Shown here in pieces: positions 35,809-45,742 of a DNA stretch of 64,000 nt. Source of the DNA: Prosthecobacter debontii. GTDB lineage: Bacteria > Verrucomicrobiota > Verrucomicrobiia > Verrucomicrobiales > Verrucomicrobiaceae. Location of the stretch: contig NZ_FUYE01000010.1 of assembly GCF_900167535.1 (NCBI RefSeq), forward strand, positions 124,001-188,000, given 5' to 3'. The number at the start of each line of letters is the position of its first letter. Positions within the stretch are counted from its first letter, which is position 1. The notes under the pieces were generated by a model. The model had not been told where the DNA came from. It saw nothing but the letters and a program-made list of their open reading frames with translations, and ran no database searches. Made by a program: the position numbers and the translations under genes.

Positions 35809-36540
35809 ATGGATGAAGGGAAAAGTCAGGCTAAGCCATTTCCGACGACCCAATGGACATTGATCTACCGGGTCGCCCATGAAGACCCCCAAGTTCGCGA
35901 GCATGCACTGTCTGAGATCTGTGAGCTTTATTGGCCTCCAGTCTATGCCTTCATTCGCTCGCGTGGTTACGCACCTCATGATGCAGAGGATCTGACCCAA
36001 GGCTTTTTCGCCAAAATTCTGACCCGAAATGACTTGGCACGGGCAGATATGCAAACGGGGAAGCTGCGGTCCTATCTGCTCACCGCCATCAAAAACCACC
36101 TCAACACCGAATACCGTCGTGATGAGTCACTGAAACGTGGAGGTGGCAAAATCATCCTTTCTCTCAATCGCGAAGCCGCGGAATCTCGCTGCCTCATTCC
36201 TGAGCCCATCGACGAACTGAATCCCGAGAAGGTCTTTGAGCGCCAATGGACCATCACCATCATGGAGAGTGTGGTCACCTCTCTGGAGGCTCTGTATGCC
36301 TCAAAGAATCAGACCCAACTCTTCGAGGCGCTCAAGCCCTACATCATCACCAGCACTGAACAACCACCTCAGGCGGAGATCGCCCACAGGCTAGGCATGA
36401 CCGAATCCGCCATTCGAGTCTCCATCCATCGCATGCGTCAGCGATATGCTGAGCTACTTCGTCAGATCGTTCATTCTACCCTGGAACAAGGCGAAGATGT
36501 GGACGCTGAGATCAGCCACATGATGGCGTCTTTTCAGTGA
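35809..36540 (+). CDS. ECF-type RNA polymerase sigma factor
   Basis: A 243-aa sigma factor with region 2 at about 20-90 (YWPPVYAFIRSRGYAPHDAE and LTQGFFAKI) and region 4 at about 185-225 (QAEIAHRLGMTESAIRVSIH). The DLTQGFF variant and the neighbouring kinase are typical of a group common in Planctomycetota and Verrucomicrobiota. No anti-sigma factor gene adjoins it, so control by the adjacent Ser/Thr kinase is a reasonable inference. It starts 49 bases behind the kinase stop, probably in the same transcript. Target promoters cannot be read from this window. Confidence 0.9.
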   Translation: MDEGKSQAKPFPTTQWTLIYRVAHEDPQVREHALSEICELYWPPVYAFIRSRGYAPHDAEDLTQGFFAKILTRNDLARADMQTGKLRSYLLTAIKNHLNTEYRRDESLKRGGGKIILSLNREAAESRCLIPEPIDELNPEKVFERQWTITIMESVVTSLEALYASKNQTQLFEALKPYIITSTEQPPQAEIAHRLGMTESAIRVSIHRMRQRYAELLRQIVHSTLEQGEDVDAEISHMMASFQ

Positions 36541-36568
36541 GATCTCGGGCGTGCCCCCGAAGATCAAC

Positions 36569-37027
36569 TCAGTTAACGGCCACTTTCACCACTACCTTAA
36601 AAACCTCACTGGGCTTTTCCCAATCAATGCACGGAGCATGCGCATCTTCAGGGTAAAGGATGGAAAAGTGACCTGGGTTCATGTGCAGGGCTGTCATGTC
36701 AGGCACCAGCTTCCAGAGCGCGGCATCTTTCTCATCGCTGTAAGCCATGGTTTCTTCCGCCATCTTTGTTAGAGGTGCCCATAGAATGGTTTCACGACCC
36801 GATTGAATGAACTGTACATCAATGTATTTCCTGTGGGCTTCAAACAGCGCCTTTTCCTGCGGTTTCGTCGTGTAAGTCTGAACGATGGCAAAGACCTCAT
36901 CCCCGACGATATCCACCCGTCCGAGTTCCTGAGTGCCATCCACACCACGAAGGTATTCGAAGGCCTTGGCAAAGTGTGGATGCAACGCTTCGTAGCGTGA
37001 GGAATTCTCCAGGGTGTCTTGGATCAT
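36569..37027 (-). CDS. YhcH/YjgK/YiaL family protein
   Basis: The open frame reaches 37135, but family members begin near MI(V/Q)DTLEN, so ATG 37027 is used (152 aa). The body has RYEALHPHFAKAFEYL, HRKYIDVQFIQSG and a C-terminal HFSILYPEDAHAPC, the cupin-like YhcH pattern with conserved His and Glu that bind a metal. These proteins occur with sialic acid, galactoside and xylulose catabolism; the enzymatic role is poorly known. Its gene ends 28 bases from the convergent sigma factor gene and is alone. Confidence 0.85.
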   Translation of the reverse strand: MIQDTLENSSRYEALHPHFAKAFEYLRGVDGTQELGRVDIVGDEVFAIVQTYTTKPQEKALFEAHRKYIDVQFIQSGRETILWAPLTKMAEETMAYSDEKDAALWKLVPDMTALHMNPGHFSILYPEDAHAPCIDWEKPSEVFKVVVKVAVN

Positions 37028-37151
37028 GAGTGCTGATGGAATGTGAAGCGGCTCTTTTATCTGCGAGGTGGCAGCTACGCAAGGCAGGAATAGGCTCCGG
37101 CCGGATTCAGCAAATTCCCTTTTAGTTAGGTCCACCTCGGAGTGTAACGAG

Positions 37152-38141
37152 CTACTGAATCGTCACCGGCATGCCCTTAGCGACGAGCGTGTAAAACACC
37201 GCCGCATCCCAGTTGGCTAAGCGGATGCAGCCATGACTACCAGAGCGACCTATCGTCTCGGGTGAAGAGGTGCCATGAATGCCTACCCCAGGCCGATTGA
37301 GACCGGTCCAAAGAATTCCCACGGGGCTATTCGGCCCGGGTGGCAGATTGAAGAAAGTCTCCGTGCGTTCCCCTCGCTTCAGGACACCTTCATCATAACG
37401 ATACCAAGGCCAGGGCACCGCACCTGCAATCTTCCATTCCCCGAGGGGAGCCGGATGTTCTGAGGAACCTGGCGTCAGCGGAAAGGCGGCCAGTAACTTC
37501 TCTCCATCCATCACCCTGAGCATGCGCAATCGGGTATCCACAATCACGCGCCGGTGAGTAGCGACAGCCGTAGATGCACGCGGATACGATGACGGGTAAG
37601 CATCCACCAAGAAAGGCTGTTGAATATTCGGCACTCGCACCCATTCCCCTGCCTGCAAACCATTCAAATCACGACCAGGATTGAGCTCACGCAGAAAGGC
37701 CATCGTGGTGTGAAACTTCTCCGCCAGCAACTCCGTCAAACTGGTGTAAGGCAGGCTTTTTTGTTGGGCTAAATCAGCAGGCTCGGATGCCATACTCCCG
37801 AGTCGCGCCAGATCTTCTGACCTCACCGCATAATTCGTATAAGGCTGAATGTAAGCCACCTCAGGAGTTACGTTTTCAGGCAATCCCTGTGATTCTCGAT
37901 AAAGCGACAACGCCTTGCTGGTGAACTCCCCTGGATAGCCATCCACAACCCCAGGTCCGAAGTGCTGACTATCCAGAAAGATCTGCAACTGCACCGTGCG
38001 ATCTCGCGACATGGCGTCCACCACGGGATCAGGCGTATGTCGGCGTGTCTCACAAGACATGAGCCCCCATAAACTCAAAGTCAGGAGACACAAACCAGTG
38101 ACGCGGAAACGCTGGAAGCGCGGGTCGGGGGAGGATTCCAT
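37152..38141 (-). CDS. L,D-transpeptidase (YkuD) lipoprotein
   Basis: From ATG 38141 the product is 329 aa. The N-terminus has a signal with lipobox LMSC, so the protein is probably anchored as a lipoprotein. Residues about 45-90 look like a peptidoglycan-binding helix unit (VQLQIFLDSQHFGPGVVDGY), followed by a LysM-like segment (LTELLAEKFHTTMAFLRELN). The YkuD domain (about 195-329) carries HGTSSPETIGRSGSHGCIRL with the catalytic Cys. It forms or edits 3-3 crosslinks in peptidoglycan. The upstream open frame to 38267 is not needed and lies in the neighbour's 3' end. Confidence 0.93.
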   Translation of the reverse strand: MESSPDPRFQRFRVTGLCLLTLSLWGLMSCETRRHTPDPVVDAMSRDRTVQLQIFLDSQHFGPGVVDGYPGEFTSKALSLYRESQGLPENVTPEVAYIQPYTNYAVRSEDLARLGSMASEPADLAQQKSLPYTSLTELLAEKFHTTMAFLRELNPGRDLNGLQAGEWVRVPNIQQPFLVDAYPSSYPRASTAVATHRRVIVDTRLRMLRVMDGEKLLAAFPLTPGSSEHPAPLGEWKIAGAVPWPWYRYDEGVLKRGERTETFFNLPPGPNSPVGILWTGLNRPGVGIHGTSSPETIGRSGSHGCIRLANWDAAVFYTLVAKGMPVTIQ

Positions 38142-38214
38142 GAAGGTAAGAGGCCCCCAAGCCCAGCTTATTGCATCCACCCTGGCTTTTTGTCCAAATT
38201 CCTTACCGAGAGAG

Positions 38215-38649
38215 CTATACAGCCTGCTGGCGCGCCAACTCCGATTGCAGACGAATCTCCTGCTCACGCAGTTCTGGGGTCAACTCCTCGCCGAAATCTT
38301 CCATTTCGTAAAAGGGCCGCAACTCGACTTCGGCGTCCTCTCCAGGCATCGGGTGCGGACAGCGTTTCATCCATTCGAGAGCTTCGTCCATGGATCCGAC
38401 CTTCCAGATCCAAAAACCGGCGACCAGCTTTTCCGCCACCGGAAAAGGGCCATCCACGACTTCCTGTTTGTCGCCTACAAACAGCACACGCTTCCCGTGC
38501 TTGCTCGGCTTCAGCCCGTCGCCTGCCTGCATGACTCCGGCAGCGATCAGCGCTTCATTGAACTTACCCATCGCTGCAAACATCTCCTCGCTCGGCATGG
38601 CTCCGGATTCCGAGAGCTTCGTTGCTTTGATAATGATCATGACTCTCAT
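38215..38649 (-). CDS. YCII-related domain protein
   Basis: The start is taken at ATG 38649 (MRVMIIIKATKLSESGAMPS), giving 144 aa; the frame upstream to 38775 has no family support. The YCII signature is clear: VDGPFPVAEKLVAGFWIWKV and then DEALEWMKRCP, with the DGPF motif. This is a ferredoxin-like fold of uncertain enzymatic role, often next to ECF sigma factors. No such sigma gene adjoins it here. It ends 73 bases before the L,D-transpeptidase start on the same strand. Confidence 0.88.
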   Translation of the reverse strand: MRVMIIIKATKLSESGAMPSEEMFAAMGKFNEALIAAGVMQAGDGLKPSKHGKRVLFVGDKQEVVDGPFPVAEKLVAGFWIWKVGSMDEALEWMKRCPHPMPGEDAEVELRPFYEMEDFGEELTPELREQEIRLQSELARQQAV

Positions 38650-38773
38650 TGTGCGGTGTCTTTCTTTTGGAGTTAAGGGTGATCGAGGTCGCCATCTGCA
38701 CCTCATTTCAAAGCCATGACGAATGGAGTCGGAGGCAAAGGACAGAGCGGACTCACTTTTCCACACGTCACAC

Positions 38774-38806
38774 AAAAAATCCCGTCGCCTGGACAGACGA
38801 CGGGAT
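38774..38806 (-). terminator. Intrinsic terminator of icd
   Basis: Read on the minus strand, a 9-bp GC-rich stem (38798-38806 with 38779-38787) and 10-nt loop is followed by a run of T (38774-38779). It lies 24 bases behind the isocitrate dehydrogenase stop. Confidence 0.85.
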
Positions 38807-38829
38807 CTTCGAAGGGATTGCAGCCGATC

Positions 38830-41067
<2,238 letters not shown>

Positions 41068-41185
41068 TTAAGTATCTCAGACCTAGACGCACCCATGCAG
41101 CAACGCAACGGCCAAGCACCCCGAAAATCGCATGTCCAGCCCGGAAAGAGGTGCGAACGTAGCCTCTTTCCGCAGAACCAGGGAT

Positions 41186-42643
41186 TTAATCTTCCTTTTT
41201 TGCTTTCTTCCCCTTTCCTTTGGGAGAGCCATTCAGGTAGCTCTGATATTCCCAGCGGTTTTTCCAGCCCTCGATGTAGGGGCGATAAGCTTCGGACTCA
41301 TACCAAGCGAGAGATTCAGGATCAGGAGGAGAAACCCGGCCTTCAGGGTAATCCTTCCCGGCAAAGCTGGCATCCGCAGCTTCATTCCACTTCAAGAAAG
41401 CAGCCTTCATGGCGGCGAAACGCTCGGGTGTCTCGGCACTCAGATCGTGGGTTTCCTGCGGATCTTGTTTCAGATCATACAGCATGAATTGATCCTTTTT
41501 GAGGTCCTCCGTCACCAATTTATAATCGTCATCCACCCAAGCGGCTTTCGAGCCATACCGAAAGGGCAGCGCCTGCTGGCGAGGACCCATCTCCTGTGTC
41601 AGGAGTGGCTTGAGGCTCTTACCATCCACCGGTTGCACCATCACCTCCCTAGGCAGTCCGAGAATGTCTGCCACCGTGGGAAAAAGATCCATCGTGCAGG
41701 CTGGGTAAGATGTCACGCGGGGTTGAATGACCGCAGGCCATTCCATGATGGCGGGGACACGAATGCCCCCCTCAAAGGTCGTGCCTTTAAATCCGCGCAA
41801 TCCTCCCACGGTTTCAGGCTGGATCTTGGGCAAACCACCATTGTCACTATTGAACATCACCAGGGTGTTATCCGCGATCCCCCATTCACGCAGTTTTGCG
41901 CGTAAAACGCCCACGCTGCGGTCCAGAGCGACTAACTCGCCATAATGATCTGCCGAGGCCGCATCCAAAGCTGCAAAGGCGGCCTTATCTTCCGGAAGGG
42001 CACGGAATGGACTGTGGGGGGTGCCATACCAGATCACCGTGAAGACCGGCTGATCTCCGGCACAATGCTTCTCAATGAACTTCAGCGCCTCATCCACAAC
42101 GATATCCGACGAATCGCCCTTGAACTCCGTGATTTCTCCCTGACGAGACATCAAGGGATTTTGGTCGTAGAAGTTCGTCACAGAAACCCATTCATCGAAA
42201 CCGAAAGTGCCTGGGCTCATCGGATCATCCCGCAAGATCGGAGCACCTGGCCCACGATAGCCATTGAGATGCCATTTACCGAAGTGGCCGGTGACATAGC
42301 CAGCGGTCTTTAAAGCCTGGGCAATCGTCTTTTCCTGCCGCCGCAGAGCATCGCCGTGAGTCAATACCCCGGTGCGATCCGGGGAGCGCCCTGTCAGCAC
42401 GCTCGCCCGAGTGGGAGAGCACACGGGGGAACCTGCGTAAAACCGATCAAAGCGAAGCCCATTCGCTGCCATAGCGTCCAGGTTCGGAGTCTTGAGCACT
42501 GGATGACCACGATACCCCGTCTGGCCCCACCCCATATCATCAGCCATAACAAAAATGATGTTAGGCCGTTTCTCGGCCGCTCGAGCGAGTGTCGTGGCAA
42601 GCAGGATAGATGTAAGAATGAGAAAGAGGGGCTTCATGGGCAT
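41186..42643 (-). CDS. Secreted sulfatase, Cys-type, with KGKGKK tail
   Basis: A 485-aa protein with a signal peptide (MPMKPLFLILTSILLATTLA). DD at residues 35-36 and CSPTR with formylglycine Cys75 are present, then FGKWHLNGYRGPG, MFNSDNGGLP and FEGGIRVPAIMEWP. The C-terminus is basic (GSPKGKGKKAKKED). It is 15 bases behind the PhoD-like gene on the same strand and surely co-transcribed, which suggests joint release of sulfate and phosphate from one class of compounds. The start may also be the second Met. Confidence 0.94.
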   Translation of the reverse strand: MPMKPLFLILTSILLATTLARAAEKRPNIIFVMADDMGWGQTGYRGHPVLKTPNLDAMAANGLRFDRFYAGSPVCSPTRASVLTGRSPDRTGVLTHGDALRRQEKTIAQALKTAGYVTGHFGKWHLNGYRGPGAPILRDDPMSPGTFGFDEWVSVTNFYDQNPLMSRQGEITEFKGDSSDIVVDEALKFIEKHCAGDQPVFTVIWYGTPHSPFRALPEDKAAFAALDAASADHYGELVALDRSVGVLRAKLREWGIADNTLVMFNSDNGGLPKIQPETVGGLRGFKGTTFEGGIRVPAIMEWPAVIQPRVTSYPACTMDLFPTVADILGLPREVMVQPVDGKSLKPLLTQEMGPRQQALPFRYGSKAAWVDDDYKLVTEDLKKDQFMLYDLKQDPQETHDLSAETPERFAAMKAAFLKWNEAADASFAGKDYPEGRVSPPDPESLAWYESEAYRPYIEGWKNRWEYQSYLNGSPKGKGKKAKKED

Positions 42644-42658
42644 AGAGAAGATGGTGGA

Positions 42659-44641
42659 TTAGACCTTGAGCGTTTTCTGCCCCGCTTGTTCTTTAGCATG
42701 GGGCTCCAGACCGGTCAGCAGGTCCTTTTCAGGCTGATCCTTCCCCGCACGGACAGTGTATTGCCCCCCCTCATAGACCCGAGGTTGGAAGCGCCCCCCC
42801 TGGACACGAATGGTGTAGAGGATCTCACCATCCTTTTCCTTCACCACCTGCACCACCGGATTACTGTCGTCTTCGAAGACAAGTTCTGGCAGGTAGCCGA
42901 CAATCTTACGTCCATCGTTAGCTTCCATATCGACGGTGATCGGCCAGCCTGCAAATTGCCCCTTATCGCCATCCTTCACATCGGAGAACCGAGGCCAGCA
43001 TTCGAATACAATCTTACGTGACTTCTTGTTAAACCGAACCACACCATATCCATCGGCGCGTTGCTTTTCGTCCGTGATGTCGGGCGGATTGGCATAGGCC
43101 ATGATGCTGATCTTGTTACCCAAGCCATCATGGAAATCTCCGGTCCAGGGCAGCGGGCTATTGGCGATCGGATTGGGTCCTGGTTTTTCATCCTCCGGAT
43201 GCCACCAGCGTCCATAGATGGTATTGACCAAAGCCGGGCTGGTGAAAGCATAAGGTCCATCACCAAACTCTTTGATGCCTTGCTTGACCGTCACGGCGAG
43301 GTGTTGGTCCCCACATAGATGCACTGCCCAGGCACGGCGGATTTCTTCCAGAGCACGGTCACGAGGAGTTTGCGGCCAGCCATTGCAATCCAGATCGGCT
43401 AACAACCTTTCATTCTCCTTGCCATGCATGTGGACGGCTCCGCAGAAGGCCGTCTGGGAAAGCACTGCCTTCATTTCAGTGCCCGTCCAGTCCTGTGTCC
43501 ATTGTGCGAGGAAGCGCTCTTGGCGTTCACCAAGCAATTGCAGACCCGGCAGGTCGATCGTCTTGGGATCGTAAGATGGATCATTGATGTGATCCGGACG
43601 TGGCCCCATCTGCGGAATCTTCCCAGCGGGACCGCTCTTAAACTTGCGGTCTTCAAGGATCGCAAAGTCCACTCCCCCCACAGTGAGGCGTGTGAAGTAA
43701 ACTGTGATACCCCGCTCCACAGGCGCGGGGTCCACCGGATCGGGCAGGTTCCAGGACTGCTGACGCTGGACCTGGTTCACATACTCCACCGGATACATGT
43801 AGCCACCATCGGCATTGCCCGGAATGACAGAGAGTTTACCGTTTTCTCCCCACAGGTTGGGGTGCCCCACATCGTGGTCATCGGGGATGCAGATCGTTGG
43901 ACGATCGCGCATGATCTCACGGAATTGCAGACCGAACTCGATCCATCCCGCCGTATGCTCGGTGTGACGATAGGTCTGGTCTCCGGCAAAGAAAAGCAGA
44001 TCGGGATTCTGGGCCTTGAGATTGTCAATGATCTCGGGGCGGAGACCGGTCGTGCGGCTGGAATTGCAGGACATATTGGCCACCACAATCTCCTCTTTGT
44101 CCTTGGGGTCCTTGCGGATGAGGCCTTCAAACATGGCGTTTTCCCCATGCCGCACACGATACGGGACATCCTGACTCGCGTCCCAATTCTCCAGACGAAA
44201 GTGAACATCCCAGCCCGGGTAGATGACATCCGCTTTCGCCACCTCTTTCCACTCTCCATCTCGCTGGATTTCCAACCGTGCTTCCCGTGACTCACCGGGC
44301 TTCAAGGGGTAAAGCTGGCCGGTCATTTTCAAAACACCGTTTTGATGGGTGTAGATGGCAAAGGCCACCACGTCTTCACGCGGCACATCCATGGCAGGTG
44401 GTGCGGAGGGGCCTTTTCCCTTCCCTTTGCCTTTACCCTTACCCTTGGCTCCCGCTGCCGCCCCGCCCTTGGCCCACCACTCCCCCGTCGCTAGCGAGTC
44501 GAGCATGGGGAACTCAGCGCCAAATGGAGTGGCAGCCTCCTGCGCCACCATCTTTATCGGATCGAGCGCCAGCGCCCCCAGTCCAGCAGCAGTCAGTTTC
44601 AAGGCATCACGTCGGGAGAGAGCAGAGCGGTCTTTCTTCAT
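42659..44641 (-). CDS. PhoD-like alkaline phosphatase with Tat signal and GK-repeat linker
   Basis: A 660-aa protein with a twin-arginine signal (SRRDALKLTAAGLGALAL). A linker at about 60-85 holds repeated GK units (AGAKGKGKGKGKGKG). The phosphatase core follows: VANMSCNSS, DLLFFAGDQTY, ICIPDDHDVGHPN, VLSQTAFCG and VHLCGDQHLAV, which are the metal-binding blocks of the PhoD/calcineurin-like family. It hydrolyses phosphate mono- or diesters in the periplasm or outside. It lies 15 bases ahead of a sulfatase gene. The Lys/Gly repeats are coded by varied codons, so they are not a simple slippage artefact. Confidence 0.9.
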   Translation of the reverse strand: MKKDRSALSRRDALKLTAAGLGALALDPIKMVAQEAATPFGAEFPMLDSLATGEWWAKGGAAAGAKGKGKGKGKGKGPSAPPAMDVPREDVVAFAIYTHQNGVLKMTGQLYPLKPGESREARLEIQRDGEWKEVAKADVIYPGWDVHFRLENWDASQDVPYRVRHGENAMFEGLIRKDPKDKEEIVVANMSCNSSRTTGLRPEIIDNLKAQNPDLLFFAGDQTYRHTEHTAGWIEFGLQFREIMRDRPTICIPDDHDVGHPNLWGENGKLSVIPGNADGGYMYPVEYVNQVQRQQSWNLPDPVDPAPVERGITVYFTRLTVGGVDFAILEDRKFKSGPAGKIPQMGPRPDHINDPSYDPKTIDLPGLQLLGERQERFLAQWTQDWTGTEMKAVLSQTAFCGAVHMHGKENERLLADLDCNGWPQTPRDRALEEIRRAWAVHLCGDQHLAVTVKQGIKEFGDGPYAFTSPALVNTIYGRWWHPEDEKPGPNPIANSPLPWTGDFHDGLGNKISIMAYANPPDITDEKQRADGYGVVRFNKKSRKIVFECWPRFSDVKDGDKGQFAGWPITVDMEANDGRKIVGYLPELVFEDDSNPVVQVVKEKDGEILYTIRVQGGRFQPRVYEGGQYTVRAGKDQPEKDLLTGLEPHAKEQAGQKTLKV

Positions 44642-44708
44642 GGACCCCTCGTAACGTCTCCAAGGACGCTAGATTTCATGGAACCCCGGATTCTTTTGCG
44701 CCGCCGAC

Positions 44709-45587
44709 TCAATCCGCATGGCCAAAGGGCTCCACATGCACGATGATATCGAGAAACCGCCGATCCGAAGCTTTCAAGGCATCCTGGACGTCATGGCCAA
44801 TCCGATGCCCCTCTGCCACGGATAAGGAACCTTCCACCTGCACATGGATATCCATGTGGTAACCGAGACCAGACTTCTTCATGCGCAGTTTTTCGATCAT
44901 TTTGACACCTGGCACAGTCGCACCGATGTCCCGTGCTTCCTGATAAAGCTCCTCGGTCGCTGCGCCATCCATGTTTTCGTGCAGCGCCGTCTTCAGCATA
45001 AAGAACCCATTGAGGAAAATGATGAAGCAGCCCACCAGCGCCGCCACATCATCAGCCATCTCGTAGCCATCTCCACCCAGCAAAGCCACACTGATGCCTA
45101 GCAACGCTGCGCCAGAAGTAATGGCATCCGCGCGATGATGCCAAGCATCGCCTTTGAGAGCGGTGCTAGTCGTCTCATCGCTCTTCCGCATCGCATAGCG
45201 TGAGAGTCCTTCTTTCACGATAATCACCACGACCAAGATCGGCAGGGTAAACCATTCGGGCGAAGTATGCCGATGCATGATGTTGTGCACGCTCTGCCAG
45301 GCAATGGTGCCCCCGGCAGCCAGCAATGAAAGGGCAGAAAATAATCCAGCCAGCTGCTCCGCGCGGCCATGGCCATAGGGATGATCATCATCTGGAGGCT
45401 TTTCAGCCACCTTCAGCCCGACCCAAACCATCAATGAGGCGAAGATGTCATTCACGGACTCAATGCCGTCGGCGATCAAAGCATAGGAATGACCTAGAAT
45501 CCCAGCCGTAACTTTCACCACCGCCAGACCGGCATTGAGCACAATGCTCCATAGAACAGCACGAGCGGCGACTTGATTGTGACTCAT
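44709..45587 (-). CDS. Cation diffusion facilitator (CDF) metal transporter
   Basis: From ATG 45587 the protein is 292 aa with about six membrane helices and a cytoplasmic C-terminal domain. Metal-site residues appear as ADGIESVNDIF in helix 2, DDDHPYGHGRAE after it, and DAWHHRADAITS in helix 5. The C-terminal domain (from about 205) has GYHMDIHVQVEG and a closing IVHVEPFGH. It exports divalent metals such as Zn, Fe or Mn in exchange for protons; the metal is not clear. The gap to the PhoD-like gene is 67 bases. Confidence 0.93.
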   Translation of the reverse strand: MSHNQVAARAVLWSIVLNAGLAVVKVTAGILGHSYALIADGIESVNDIFASLMVWVGLKVAEKPPDDDHPYGHGRAEQLAGLFSALSLLAAGGTIAWQSVHNIMHRHTSPEWFTLPILVVVIIVKEGLSRYAMRKSDETTSTALKGDAWHHRADAITSGAALLGISVALLGGDGYEMADDVAALVGCFIIFLNGFFMLKTALHENMDGAATEELYQEARDIGATVPGVKMIEKLRMKKSGLGYHMDIHVQVEGSLSVAEGHRIGHDVQDALKASDRRFLDIIVHVEPFGHAD

Positions 45588-45742
45588 GAGGAAGACAAAC
45601 CGAGAAGGAGGAGGGCGTGGCTGAGCGATCCACAGAATCACTCGGAGCAGGCTTGGGGGCCAAGACTATCCCGAGTCTCAGAGAAAAAGTCAACCCCAGG
45701 CACTGACCTTAGGCTTGTGCTGATCGGAGAACCTGCCTTTTT

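Noticed and set aside
44409-44460. GK-repeat coding tract in the PhoD gene as a slippage artefact
   Set aside because: Codons for Lys and Gly vary within the tract and the frame is kept through to conserved motifs.
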